DNA of 64,000 nt from Pseudoalteromonas sp. T1lg75 (GTDB lineage: Bacteria > Pseudomonadota > Gammaproteobacteria > Enterobacterales > Alteromonadaceae), in the NCBI RefSeq assembly GCF_002964705.1, contig NZ_PQCD01000036.1, forward strand, positions 1 through 64,000, in the 5' to 3' direction. Of the stretch, positions 18,424-27,058 are shown one piece after another; the stretch's first letter is position 1, and each line of letters opens with the position of its first letter. A program made the translations under genes and the position numbers. Below the pieces are notes generated by a model, which was not told the origin of the DNA, searched no databases, and saw nothing but the letters and a program-made list of their open reading frames with translations.

Positions 18424-18957
18424 ATGCAACTTAATAAACTGTTAAAAAGCCTGCTTGTTGCAGTGCCAGTAATGACACTAGCAGCATGTAGCTCTTCATC
18501 AAACCTAGATGAAGGCCAAGCCAACGAAACTAACCAAGTTGAAACCCAAACAACTGATACTGTAGAAGTTGAAACTGTTGAGCGCGTAGAAACTGCAGAA
18601 GAAAAACTACGTAAAAAGTACGAAGAACTTCGCCAGCAGCAGATCATTCACTTCGACTTTGACCGTGCTACTATCCAAAGCAAGTACGCTGAGCTACTTC
18701 AAGCGCACGCTCAATTCCTAATTGAAAACCCATCGGTTAAAGTACTTATCGAAGGTCACGCGGATGAGCGTGGTACTCCTGAGTACAACATCGCCCTGGG
18801 TGAGAGCCGTGGTCAGTCGGTTGAAAAATACCTTCTAAGCCTTGGCGTTAACGCAAACCAAATGTCAGTTGTGAGCTATGGCGAAGAGAAGCCAATGATC
18901 AAAGCACGCAACGAAGAAGCGTTTGCTCAAAACCGCCGTGCGGTATTAGTATACTAA
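18424..18957 (+). CDS. pal: Peptidoglycan-associated lipoprotein Pal
   Basis: A 177-residue outer-membrane lipoprotein. The signal peptide ends in the lipobox LAAC, with Cys near residue 22. An acidic Thr/Glu-rich linker follows, then an OmpA-like peptidoglycan-binding domain with IHFDFDRATIQ, IEGHADERGTPEYNIALGESR and RRAVLVY. I chose the ATG at 18424 because AGGA at 18411 is then 9 bases away; an ATG at 18415 abuts the same site. Codon use appears strongly biased, as in a highly expressed gene. Confidence 0.96.
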   Translation: MQLNKLLKSLLVAVPVMTLAACSSSSNLDEGQANETNQVETQTTDTVEVETVERVETAEEKLRKKYEELRQQQIIHFDFDRATIQSKYAELLQAHAQFLIENPSVKVLIEGHADERGTPEYNIALGESRGQSVEKYLLSLGVNANQMSVVSYGEEKPMIKARNEEAFAQNRRAVLVY

Positions 18958-18970
18958 AATCAGTAGAGTA

Positions 18971-19741
18971 ATGATGAAGCCGAAACTTATTTTGGCAGCC
19001 TTACTCATGAGCGGGAGCACCCATGTTTGGGCTGCTCCCGCTCCTGTTTCTGAGGCCACTGCCAGCGAATCAAGCATCGAGCAGCGTTTAAGTCGACTTG
19101 AGCAAATGATGCAATCTCGCAACATTATGCAAGCCAACCTGCAGCAGCAGCTCGATATGTTACAGGATGAAGTGAGCCAATTGCGTGGCATCACCGAAGA
19201 GCATAGCTACAAGCTCGAGAAGGTATTGCAACGTCAGCGTGAGCTTTATCAAGAGATTGAAAACCGTGTTAGCGCCGCTTATACGCAGCAACCTAGCTAC
19301 GATATGCCGCAAACGCCAACACAGCAGCCTGACAGTGGCTTAAACACCACAGTGGTCAGCACCGACCTGTCGGAAAACCAAGCGTACGACAAAGCGGTGA
19401 AGCTGATTATGCAGGATAAGCGCTATGATGCAGCGATTCCTGAGTTCAAGGCGTTTCTACAAAACTATCCTAACTCTGTATATGCGGCCAATGCCCATTA
19501 CTGGTTGGGACAATTGTTGACCATTAAGGGGGACACGGCCGGTGCTAAATCTCATTTTGAGACCGTGGTGAATCAATACAGCGATTCTAGCAAGCGCCCG
19601 GATGCACTTCTTAAGCTCGGTACCCTGGAACAACAGCAAGGTCAGTTGGCCAGAGCTAAGCAATTGTTTAATGAGGTTATCACGCAATACCCTAATACTA
19701 CGGCAGCAACATTAGCCGCCGAACGTGTTAGCAAGTTGTAG
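18971..19741 (+). CDS. cpoB: Cell division coordinator CpoB (YbgF)
   Basis: A 256-residue periplasmic protein. It has a signal peptide (to about residue 22, WAA), an N-terminal trimeric coiled coil (about 35-95) and a C-terminal TPR domain (about 130-256) with YDKAVKLIMQDKRYDAAIPEFKAFL and YWLGQLLTIKGDTAGAKSHFETVV repeats. It links Tol-Pal to PBP1B in cell-wall synthesis during constriction. It is the last gene of the tol-pal operon, 13 bp after pal. An alternative start is the second ATG at 18974. Confidence 0.94.
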   Translation: MMKPKLILAALLMSGSTHVWAAPAPVSEATASESSIEQRLSRLEQMMQSRNIMQANLQQQLDMLQDEVSQLRGITEEHSYKLEKVLQRQRELYQEIENRVSAAYTQQPSYDMPQTPTQQPDSGLNTTVVSTDLSENQAYDKAVKLIMQDKRYDAAIPEFKAFLQNYPNSVYAANAHYWLGQLLTIKGDTAGAKSHFETVVNQYSDSSKRPDALLKLGTLEQQQGQLARAKQLFNEVITQYPNTTAATLAAERVSKL

Positions 19742-19840
19742 CCGAAATTGCTAGTTGTTAGGTTTTAGACTGCTTTGTAGCTAAAGCGGTCTAAAATTAG
19801 GCAACTAAAAGGAAAAACTAAAAAAAACCGAGTATTTGTA

Positions 19841-19868
19841 TTGCACTTGGATTTTAAATAAGTATTAT
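19841..19868 (+). promoter_or_regulatory. Probable sigma-70 promoter for the tRNA-Lys cluster
   Basis: TTGCAC (19841-19846) and TATTAT (19863-19868) are spaced by 16 bp, in an AT-rich setting about 60 bp before the first tRNA. A GC-rich discriminator (GCGCCCGC) follows, as seen at stringently controlled stable-RNA promoters. Confidence 0.55.
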
Positions 19869-19927
19869 AAGCGCCCGCAGCAGGGGATAACCACTCAGGG
19901 AATTTTCTGCAGCAAATTACATAAAGT

Positions 19928-20003
19928 GGGTCATTAGCTCAGTTGGTAGAGCAGTGGACTTTTAATCCATTGGTCGATGGTTCGAATCCATCATGACCCA
20001 CCA
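19928..20003 (+). tRNA. tRNA-Lys(TTT), copy 1
   Basis: A 76-nt gene with acceptor stem GGGTCAT/ATGACCC, discriminator A and encoded CCA. The anticodon loop CTTTTAA gives anticodon TTT. The T arm contains GGTTCGAATCC. This copy has AGTTGG in the D loop. Confidence 0.97.
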
Positions 20004-20029
20004 CTTTATGTAATATTTAGCACAGCGTT

Positions 20030-20105
20030 GGGTCATTAGCTCAGTTGGTAGAGCAGTGGACTTTTAATCCATTGGTCGATGGTTCGAATCCATCATGACC
20101 CACCA
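20030..20105 (+). tRNA. tRNA-Lys(TTT), copy 2
   Basis: Identical to copy 1, including AGTTGG in the D loop. It starts 27 bp after copy 1, so the cluster is probably one transcript. Confidence 0.97.
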
Positions 20106-20128
20106 ATTGCTAAATCGATTCTAATGTT

Positions 20129-20204
20129 GGGTCATTAGCTCAGCTGGTAGAGCAGTGGACTTTTAATCCATTGGTCGATGGTTCGAATCCATCATGACCC
20201 ACCA
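20129..20204 (+). tRNA. tRNA-Lys(TTT), copy 3
   Basis: Differs from copies 1 and 2 by a single D-loop base (AGCTGG). The CCA end is encoded. Confidence 0.97.
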
Positions 20205-20272
20205 CGTTAGAATCAATACTGTTAACTTGTTGACGTTAGTCATAACGCCTTAAACATATTAACAACCCGGGC

Positions 20273-20348
20273 GGGTCATTAGCTCAGCTGGTAGAGCAGT
20301 GGACTTTTAATCCATTGGTCGATGGTTCGAATCCATCATGACCCACCA
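20273..20348 (+). tRNA. tRNA-Lys(TTT), copy 4
   Basis: Identical to copy 3, after a 68-bp spacer. Confidence 0.97.
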
Positions 20349-20417
20349 TCAATCTCCCCCTGCTATTATGAATAGCGCTTAATGTGCCGACATCTTATTG
20401 GCTCATTACACCAGAGC

Positions 20418-20493
20418 GGGTCATTAGCTCAGCTGGTAGAGCAGTGGACTTTTAATCCATTGGTCGATGGTTCGAATCCATCATGACCCACCA
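20418..20493 (+). tRNA. tRNA-Lys(TTT), copy 5
   Basis: Identical to copies 3 and 4, after a 69-bp spacer. No clear intrinsic terminator follows before nadA. Confidence 0.97.
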
Positions 20494-20623
20494 CTTTCTT
20501 TATTCCCTTTTAAACTAACTAGTTACTAACTATCTTCTCGAACCCTAGCGCATAGCTTCTTTTTATCGCCATAGTTTCGTATAATTGACCCAGTATTTCG
20601 TAACCTAGAATAGTATTATCAGT

Positions 20624-21667
20624 ATGGGTATTAGCCAACAGATCATGCCAGAGGACTATATTTTTCCTCCTAAGCCAGCTCCTCTTTCCGATGCCGAAAA
20701 GCTCGCCTACAAAGAGCGTATTAAGCAATTGCTGAAAGAGAAGAATGCCGTATTAGTCGCGCACTACTATACCGACCCTGAAATTCAGGCGCTCGCGGAA
20801 GAAACCGGTGGCTGTGTTGCCGACTCTTTAGAGATGGCTCGTTTTGGCGCACGTCAAGAGCAAGCAGATATGATCATCGTTGCCGGTGTTCGCTTCATGG
20901 GTGAAACGGCTAAGATCCTGACGCCGAATAAAACCGTGGTCATGCCAACCCTGGAGGCGACCTGTTCGCTGGACGTGGGTTGTCCTATCGATGCCTTTAG
21001 TGAGTTTTGTGATCAGCACCCAGATCGTAAAGTAGTGGTGTATGCCAACACCTCAACCGCGGTTAAGGCGCGTGCTGATTGGATTGTGACCTCATCGTGC
21101 GCACTGGAAATTGTTGAGCATCTTGATAGCGAAGGCGAGAAAATTATCTGGGGTCCGGATAAGCACCTTGGCAGCTATATCCAAAAGCAAACCGGTGCCG
21201 ATATGATCATGTGGAATGGTGCCTGTATCGTTCATGACGAGTTTAAAACCAAGGCATTGCAAGACATGAAGGCCTTGCATCCGGATGCGGCGATTTTGGT
21301 TCACCCCGAGTCACCGGCCGAGATTGTTGAGCTGGCCGATGCCGTTGGTTCAACAAGTCAGCTGATTAAAGCGGCGCAGGAAATGGATAACCAGAAGTTT
21401 ATCGTTGCCACCGACCGCGGTATCTTCTATAAGATGCAGCAGCTATGCCCAGAGAAGGAATTTTTTGAAGCACCGACTGCAGGCGAGGGTGCAACCTGTA
21501 AAAGCTGCGCACATTGCCCCTGGATGGCGATGAACGGTTTAAAAGCCATTGAGGAAGCTCTTATTGACCCAAGCGGCAAAGAAGTGTTTGTGGACATGGA
21601 ACTGCGCGAGGGCGCCTTACGCTCGCTTAACCGCATGCTTGATTTCACCGCCGCCATGGCACGCTAA
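20624..21667 (+). CDS. nadA: Quinolinate synthase NadA
   Basis: A 347-residue [4Fe-4S] enzyme that condenses iminoaspartate with dihydroxyacetone phosphate to give quinolinate for NAD synthesis. Three cysteines hold the cluster: one in [13 protein letters not shown] (about residue 110), one in [11 protein letters not shown] (about 200) and one in [13 protein letters not shown] (about 300). HYYTDPEIQ near 47 is also diagnostic. The length matches E. coli NadA (347). No strong Shine-Dalgarno precedes the ATG. It lies alone between the tRNA-Lys cluster and tRNA-Ser. Confidence 0.97.
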   Translation: MGISQQIMPEDYIFPPKPAPLSDAEKLAYKERIKQLLKEKNAVLVAHYYTDPEIQALAEETGGCVADSLEMARFGARQEQADMIIVAGVRFMGETAKILTPNKTVVMPTLEATCSLDVGCPIDAFSEFCDQHPDRKVVVYANTSTAVKARADWIVTSSCALEIVEHLDSEGEKIIWGPDKHLGSYIQKQTGADMIMWNGACIVHDEFKTKALQDMKALHPDAAILVHPESPAEIVELADAVGSTSQLIKAAQEMDNQKFIVATDRGIFYKMQQLCPEKEFFEAPTAGEGATCKSCAHCPWMAMNGLKAIEEALIDPSGKEVFVDMELREGALRSLNRMLDFTAAMAR

Positions 21668-21773
21668 TGGCGGATTACTAAGCAATTGATTTGGTTTTGT
21701 AAAAAACACCTTGCAACAAACAAAGCCTTTGCTTAGTATAAGCGGCGCTGCTACGGCAGCCCAGTTAAAGTGC

Positions 21774-21864
21774 GGAGAGGTGGCTGAGTGGCCGAAGGCG
21801 CACGACTGGAACTCGTGTATACGTTAATAGCGTATCGAGGGTTCGAATCCCTCCCTCTCCGCCA
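21774..21864 (+). tRNA. tRNA-Ser(GGA), intact target of the integrated element
   Basis: A 91-nt class II tRNA with acceptor stem GGAGAGG/CCTCTCC, discriminator G and encoded CCA. The anticodon stem is CACGA/TCGTG with loop CTGGAAC, which gives anticodon GGA. It has a long variable arm. All but its first four bases are duplicated at 27810. Confidence 0.95.
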
Positions 21865-21870
21865 TGCATT

Positions 21871-21903
21871 AAAAAGCTAGACTGTTATGGTCTGGCTTTT
21901 TTC
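21871..21903 (+). terminator. Terminator after the intact tRNA-Ser
   Basis: AAAAGCTAGAC and GTCTGGCTTTT pair around GTTAT with one G-T pair, followed by more T. The stem lies beyond the repeat, so it belongs to the element and replaces the original tRNA terminator, now at 27903. Confidence 0.8.
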
Positions 21904-21976
21904 GTTTCTAAGCCTTGTGTTTACTGGCTATAAGAGATTGACGCTAAAAATCTCTAAAACCAGTTCTGGCAAGTTC

Positions 21977-22028
21977 TACTCATCAAAATGAGTAGGATTT
22001 GAGTAAAATTTTCAACCCAGAATGAGTA
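21977..22028. repeat. ATGAGTA site cluster, left end of the element
   Basis: TACTCAT (21977-21983) and ATGAGTA (21988-21994) form a perfect inverted pair around CAAA. A TTGAGTAAAAT follows at 21999, and another ATGAGTA at 22022-22028 sits 7 bp before the integrase ATG. The same heptamer recurs at the right end (27719-27757). They may be integrase arm-type sites or an operator. Confidence 0.6.
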
Positions 22029-22034
22029 AAACAC

Positions 22035-23150
22035 ATGCTAACAACCTCTCAAATTAACCGCATTAAAATACCCTCTAAACTAGTCCGTCATTTAGACTCT
22101 GATGGTCTGTACCTTGAAGTATCACCTAAAGGCACGAAAGGTTGGCGATATCGTTATAAGAACTACGATGAGAAGTGGACGATGAAGTCATTGGGGCATT
22201 ACCCTCAAGTATCCCTTGAAGAAGCCAGAGAGCTACGTGACGATCTTAAAAACGTTGCACAATACAAAGCAGTGACATTTGAACTAGCAGCCTCTCAATG
22301 GCTTGAGTACAAAGGTTACACTAGCTCTAAGAACAAGAAACTGATACAACGCAGAATTGAAAGCTACCTGCTCCCCAAACTAGGTGACATGATCATCAGC
22401 CACATTAAGCCAAAAGATATTTTACCGCTCCTGAAGCAGATCGAAGCAAGGGGATACCTTGACTTAGCGAGACGAGTACAGACAATCACAAGCCAAATCT
22501 TTAAATATGGGGTACAAAATCTGTACTGTGAAACTAATCCTGCTGAGCCGTTGCAAGGTTGTACTAAGAAGCCCACAGTGCGTCATATGCCAGCAATCAC
22601 AGTAGAAAGCGAATTTGCTAACCTTCTAAGAACTATTGATCATGCAGAACATCTGATGCCCTCAGTAAAGCTGTGCCTTCAAGTCGCACCACATGTTTTT
22701 CTCAGGAGTGAGTCTATTCGCATGGCTAAACCTGCGGACATCGACTTTGACAGAAAGCTCTGGATTATCCCTAAAGACAAGATGGGAAGAGAGCACTGGA
22801 TACCGTTAACAGACCCTGTTATCGAGCTCCTAAAACTAGCAGTGGCACAGTCTGATGGCAATTACCTCTTTAACGGTTCAAGGCCACACAAACCACTCAG
22901 TGAGAATACGTTAAACATTGCTTTGAGGTCACTTGGCATTGATAAAAACAAGCATGTCTTTCATGGCTTTCGTTCAAGCTTTTCAACCCTTGCTAGGGAG
23001 CACTGTAGGCTTGACGGTGATCTAATCGAGCTTCAGCTAGGGCATATTGAAGGTAATAAAGTAAAGGCTGCCTATGATCGTTCTATGCGCCTTGAAGAAC
23101 GCAGGGAACTAATGGGGGCTTGGTCTAACTATTTATTTTCACTTTTATAG
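22035..23150 (+). CDS. Tyrosine recombinase (P4-type integrase)
   Basis: A 371-residue site-specific recombinase. The N-terminus (1-75) is a DUF4102-type arm-binding domain, with GLYLEVSPKGTKGWRYRY and the GHYPQVSLEEARE motif. A core-binding helical domain follows (about 80-180). The catalytic domain retains Arg in FLRSESIRM (about residue 222), Lys in KDKMGREHW, His and Arg in HGFRSSF (about 312), His in QLGHIEG (about 336) and the nucleophile Tyr in AAYDRSMR (about 347). It is adjacent to and points away from tRNA-Ser, as is usual for tRNA-targeting integrases. ATGAGTA repeats overlap its promoter and suggest autoregulation. Confidence 0.94.
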   Translation: MLTTSQINRIKIPSKLVRHLDSDGLYLEVSPKGTKGWRYRYKNYDEKWTMKSLGHYPQVSLEEARELRDDLKNVAQYKAVTFELAASQWLEYKGYTSSKNKKLIQRRIESYLLPKLGDMIISHIKPKDILPLLKQIEARGYLDLARRVQTITSQIFKYGVQNLYCETNPAEPLQGCTKKPTVRHMPAITVESEFANLLRTIDHAEHLMPSVKLCLQVAPHVFLRSESIRMAKPADIDFDRKLWIIPKDKMGREHWIPLTDPVIELLKLAVAQSDGNYLFNGSRPHKPLSENTLNIALRSLGIDKNKHVFHGFRSSFSTLAREHCRLDGDLIELQLGHIEGNKVKAAYDRSMRLEERRELMGAWSNYLFSLL

Positions 23151-23175
23151 GCAAGAGAATATTTTAATGACAAAG

Positions 23176-23187
23176 TGAAACTATTTT
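23176..23187 (+). promoter_or_regulatory. TGAAACTATTTT motif upstream of the helicase-like gene
   Basis: The same 12-mer, or one base different, recurs at 25849-25858 (inverted), 25893-25904 and 27697-27708, all in non-coding parts of the element. This copy lies 41 bp before the helicase-like gene and could be an operator. Confidence 0.4.
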
Positions 23188-23228
23188 AGTTAGCATACTT
23201 CCTTATGGTTTAGCATAGGGGGATAGGT

Positions 23229-25850
23229 TTGCGTTACGAAAATATGAACCATGAAAATGGTGAGTTAGTGAAAAAAATCAAACTAGATAATGACTTTGAC
23301 GATTTTGAAGATGAGCATCAGTATCTCAGGCTGAAACATCAAGATTCTGTTTCCTACGACGCTTATGAGTTTGACCATTACGAAAGAATAGAACCTGAAT
23401 ACGTTACAGAAAGCTACTCTGTGGAATTCGCAAAGGAGCTATTTAATGCGTTAGGACGTATCACAAATAACTTTACAGGCTTTAATAAAGAAGATAACCC
23501 TACAGAACTATACCACTTACATAACCAAGTAATACTAGACCCATCTTCAATGCCTGATACGCCAGTAAACCCAAAACTATTCGTTAAGACGGTACAGGTG
23601 CAGCTTCAAGCTAATAAAGTTCTTATCTCCAATGATATGCCCGATCTGCTCGAGCAGATGTGCCGGTTGTTTAATTTCTCAATACAACCTAACCAAAAAT
23701 TGCCGAAGTCAGTAAGGAACCTCGTTTTTCCAGCACAGACTGGGGTTGGTAAGTCAGTATCTGTACAAGTTTATGTCTCGATGCTCACCAAACATTCTTC
23801 AATAATAGTTGTAGCTAAAGTCGAAGAAGCGATTAATTATTGCAATTATATTAATCAACTTTCGGGTGATGAGAGTTATGCTAGGTGCTACTACTCATTA
23901 ACTGATAAAAACAAAGATGATCCAATGCGAATAGAGGCAACCAAGCTAAGAGAACATCGATGTATTGTGATCACTCACAATATGTTTAGAAGGGTCAATA
24001 GGTTTGACGATACAGATTACTTTGGCACTTATAATGATAAGCCGAGAGATTTTGTTTCTATTGATGAGAAGCTATCCTTTTATGACCAGTATCGGCTTAA
24101 CTATAGTCAACTAGATAACTTAATAACGAACGTTGAAGAGGCTATCGAACAGTCTAAAGAGCTAAGCCAGATAACTAACACTACCCAAGTACTCGAAGTT
24201 TTAAAGAAATTTAAAGGCTTTTTACAGTTTAAAGATGACAAGATTATCACCAATGATAATAGTATCGTCGTTAGATCTCGCCTGAGAAATAATGTTGAGC
24301 AGCAGCTATCTAAGCTTGGTGAAAATGTCACTTATTCAGATGGTGTTAACCCTAAACATACCACCTCAAAATTAGTGGGATTAAAGGATAAAAATGCAGT
24401 TTTAGATATTCTAAGAGCTAGTGGGGTTGAGACTCAAAGCAGAAAGCGTAAAGTAATCGGTATAGCTTTTATGGAAGTACATAAGCTAATACATGGCTTA
24501 TTATCAGAGATTGATCCCTTTTATTGTGAAAAGTCTTTAGTGCTTCGCCATAGAGAAGAAAATTCTAGTCAGGATGGTACCGAAGACCTCGATGACTTTG
24601 ACAGCCTAACCGATGAAGAAAAGGAAAAGTTGGTCAGTTTGGTGGAGCAAGGGAATAAAGATGGGTCTAATGCTCAAGCACTTGAGCTAGCTACCCACTT
24701 ACTAAGGGTAATGCTCGAATTCAGAGTTGATGAGCTTCTAGCTTCCTTAGAGGCGCTAGGTGCGAATAAGAACCCTAACTATAGGCAAAATACACTCAAT
24801 TCACTAAATGAGCTTTTAGATAGGTTAAACTACTTTTCGAAGAATCACTTTCTGATTTACAAGAGCAACTATGAAACTGCACTGCTTGCTACTGAAAATT
24901 TAACAAATAAGCTAGGGCTTAGTGTTGTGCTAGATGCAACAGCACAGGTCAATGAGTACTATAAACTAGCTAACCGATTCTTAGGACATGTTGGTCTTGC
25001 CACAGCTCCACAAATACGCCAATACAAAAATTTAACCATCCATAAGGCTATTGGCTTTAAACAATCTAGGGCTGCTATTTACGACAGGAAGACCACAGAA
25101 GAAATCAAAAATATAGCCGAATCTTATGCTTCGTATGTAATCAATGAGCTAGCTGAGGGTGATAAAGTACTTATTATTTGTCATAAAAGCTTTACTAGCG
25201 AACTAAAAAAGCAAGTTAATGATAAGAGGGTCGAGTTTACTCATTGGGGTAATCATGTTGGCAGGAATAACTGGGCACACTGTAACAAGGTAATACTTAT
25301 AGGCTGGCCAACTCAGAACCCAATAGATTATATTTCTATGATCAACTCATCATTGGAATCGGTATTGTTAACTAGTAGACACCTAGACGATGAGCTATTA
25401 GAGAAATTCGAAATATCACAGCTGGCTGATGACATTATACAAGGTCTGATGCGTTCACAGGCTAGGGTGATTGCAACAGCAGATTCAGACTGTAAAGAGA
25501 CTAGCTTTTACTTGTTTTATGAAAACAGCGATAAAGCGAGAAAAGTTTTAGACCTAGTTGAATCTCAATTTCCTAAAGCATCACTAGTTGACTGGGTGCC
25601 AAACGGTATAGCAGCACCTAAGAAAAAAACTAAGAGGAATAGAAATGCAGACAGAGTAATAGACTTACTAGTTCATAAGTCTAAGGATCATGAGACCTAC
25701 CTTCGTTCTAGCATTCAGAAAGAGCTTGATATTAACAAGAGTACAATGACTCGTATCGTTGGCAGTGAGTACTTTAAAGAAAAACTGGTAGAGCATGAAT
25801 TTACTTTTAAGAATAGTGACGGGAAGTCACAGCAATTTGTGCTTAAATAA
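23229..25850 (+). CDS. Large SF2-helicase-like ATPase of unknown role
   Basis: An 873-residue protein that I cannot assign to a named family. It shows ordered helicase-like motifs: Walker A PAQTGVGKS (about 168-176), IIVVAK (motif Ia, about 192), a DE-box in FVSIDEKLSFYD (about 275-286), LDATAQ (motif III position, about 567), KVLIICHK (motif IV, about 645), GRNNWAHCNKVILIG (motif V region, about 680) and DIIQGLMRSQAR (motif VI-like, about 734-745). The first 100 residues are acidic. The last 70 residues, after a basic linker KKKTKRNRN, look like a winged helix (INKSTMTRIVGS). The TTG at 23229 follows GGGGGATAGG; an ATG at 23244 lacks a ribosome site. It is the only large gene of the element besides the integrase. 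Replication, excision control or defence are all possible. Confidence 0.75.
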   Translation: MRYENMNHENGELVKKIKLDNDFDDFEDEHQYLRLKHQDSVSYDAYEFDHYERIEPEYVTESYSVEFAKELFNALGRITNNFTGFNKEDNPTELYHLHNQVILDPSSMPDTPVNPKLFVKTVQVQLQANKVLISNDMPDLLEQMCRLFNFSIQPNQKLPKSVRNLVFPAQTGVGKSVSVQVYVSMLTKHSSIIVVAKVEEAINYCNYINQLSGDESYARCYYSLTDKNKDDPMRIEATKLREHRCIVITHNMFRRVNRFDDTDYFGTYNDKPRDFVSIDEKLSFYDQYRLNYSQLDNLITNVEEAIEQSKELSQITNTTQVLEVLKKFKGFLQFKDDKIITNDNSIVVRSRLRNNVEQQLSKLGENVTYSDGVNPKHTTSKLVGLKDKNAVLDILRASGVETQSRKRKVIGIAFMEVHKLIHGLLSEIDPFYCEKSLVLRHREENSSQDGTEDLDDFDSLTDEEKEKLVSLVEQGNKDGSNAQALELATHLLRVMLEFRVDELLASLEALGANKNPNYRQNTLNSLNELLDRLNYFSKNHFLIYKSNYETALLATENLTNKLGLSVVLDATAQVNEYYKLANRFLGHVGLATAPQIRQYKNLTIHKAIGFKQSRAAIYDRKTTEEIKNIAESYASYVINELAEGDKVLIICHKSFTSELKKQVNDKRVEFTHWGNHVGRNNWAHCNKVILIGWPTQNPIDYISMINSSLESVLLTSRHLDDELLEKFEISQLADDIIQGLMRSQARVIATADSDCKETSFYLFYENSDKARKVLDLVESQFPKASLVDWVPNGIAAPKKKTKRNRNADRVIDLLVHKSKDHETYLRSSIQKELDINKSTMTRIVGSEYFKEKLVEHEFTFKNSDGKSQQFVLK

Positions 25851-25904
25851 TAGTTTCATTTCACAAGTTTATATTTATATATTATGAAAAAATGAAACCA
25901 TTTT
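25849..25904. repeat. Inverted TGAAACTATT boxes around an AT-rich core
   Basis: AATAGTTTCA (25849-25858) and TGAAACCATTTT (25893-25904) face each other across about 34 bases that are almost wholly A/T. The arrangement suggests an operator/promoter or a melting region. It starts immediately at the end of the helicase-like gene. Confidence 0.5.
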
Positions 25905-26656
25905 GAGGAGGTAGTTTAGGTGTTTGCTTGCCACTCCTGACGGAGTGTCATCATCTCTTATCCTTTAGCTTTATGGAGTACGTCACTTCGTTACGCTTCG
26001 CTCACTACGTGCCGGCTCCAACAGCACAGGAACGAGATGACCGCCTTTATTTTATGCTGAGGTACTTACCCCCTAGTTTTTATATCAGTCCTCAGGAGGA
26101 GCTTTAGGGCAGTTGTTTCTCTGGGAAATTTAAATTGAAGGTGTTATGGAATCTAGGGAGATTCCCTAGTTCTTCTTAAGTCCAACCAGTACAGTCTAAC
26201 GAAAAGAGGAAATAAAACCACATCATAGTAGGTTAAATTGTCAGCAAGAGCTGTTGGCTGTTATGGGAGCTACCGGGATTATTAGAGGTACAGCTTAAAA
26301 GGTAAGTAATATGCCCTCTAGTTCCCTTGCAAACCAAGCATTAACTACTAAACATGCTTTATCTCTTCAAGTACATCAACGCACACAGACTGTCATGTAG
26401 AAATAAGCTCTCATTTATTAGCACAGATATACATATTTTAACCAAGTTAAGGGCTTAACTAGCCCCCCTAGTTGACTCTCAAACAGAAGTCAAAACCCGA
26501 TCGATAAAGTACATACAAGAAATTTTATTAATGGTTTTATTAAGTACAAATAAGTGCAGATATTTGATTCCATATGGCACATAAATAAGTTACATTAACA
26601 ATAATAACAAATACCAGTTATCTTATTAATTTAATTATATTTTTGCAGGGATTTGA
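25905..26656. other. Gene-free stretch with CTAGTT repeats, possible origin or regulatory region
   Basis: About 750 bp with no convincing gene. Four copies of a C-rich CCCTAGTT-type motif lie at 26071-26078, 26164-26171, 26314-26323 and 26464-26473. One is part of a perfect palindrome CTAGGGA-GAT-TCCCTAG (26153-26169). A 44-codon frame from 25973 to 26107 exists but has no clear support. The last 150 bp before the next gene are very AT-rich. Iteron-like origin, regulatory RNA or relic DNA are all possible. Confidence 0.45.
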
Positions 26657-27058
26657 ATGTTCAAACGCTTAAGGCTCAATAGTGCCAAGTCACGGCTAGT
26701 TGACGAAAGACTTTATGAGTTGGTCTTGGATGAATTAGAGCGCGGAGAAATTCGAAGAGGAGTTTGGGCAAAAGCATTAGCGAAGTCTAATGGCAACAAG
26801 TCTCTGGCAGAATCAAAATATATCGAATTAAGAGTTGAATCTCTTAAAGATGAAGCCCAAGTGATCGACTCTATACTTCAGAATAATAAAGCTACGCCCT
26901 ATATAGAAGCTACGCCCTATATAGAAGCTGCGCCCTATATAGAAGATACTCCTTGTATAGAAGAAAAGAAAGAGGAAGCTAAAGAGGAAAAAAAATGGTA
27001 TTTTGGGTTATATATTGTTAGCTTTAATTGTATTTTTTTTACTTTTAGATTGGTCTAA
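26657..27058 (+). CDS. N-terminal part of a split membrane protein, with tandem repeats
   Basis: A 133-codon frame. Residues 1-75 form a helical domain (DERLYELVLDELERGEIRRGVWAKALAKSNGN) of a type I have seen fused to membrane segments in hypothetical proteins. Residues 79-102 are four copies of a six-residue unit (ATPYIE), encoded by 18-bp repeats at 26891-26962. A charged stretch and an A8 tract (26988-26995) follow. Past the tract this frame reads an unconvincing tail of about 20 residues. Removing one A would join it to the next frame and give one protein of about 280 residues. It may be frameshifted, slippage-dependent, or a sequencing error. Confidence 0.6.
   Translation: MFKRLRLNSAKSRLVDERLYELVLDELERGEIRRGVWAKALAKSNGNKSLAESKYIELRVESLKDEAQVIDSILQNNKATPYIEATPYIEAAPYIEDTPCIEEKKEEAKEEKKWYFGLYIVSFNCIFFTFRLV
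26891..26962 (+). repeat. 18-bp in-frame tandem repeat, four units
   Basis: Units one and two are identical (GCTACGCCCTATATAGAA), unit three differs by one base, and unit four by several. Each encodes A/D-T-P-Y/C-I-E. The pattern suggests copy-number change by slippage within the split gene. Confidence 0.9.

Noticed and set aside
19928..20493. Regular repeats with spacers resembling a small CRISPR array
   Set aside because: The repeats are 76-base tRNA-Lys genes with full cloverleaf features; spacers vary in length and no cas gene is present.
25973..26107. 44-codon frame in the gene-free part of the element
   Set aside because: No clear ribosome site, and it spans a repeat-rich area with palindromic words. 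Left as unsupported.
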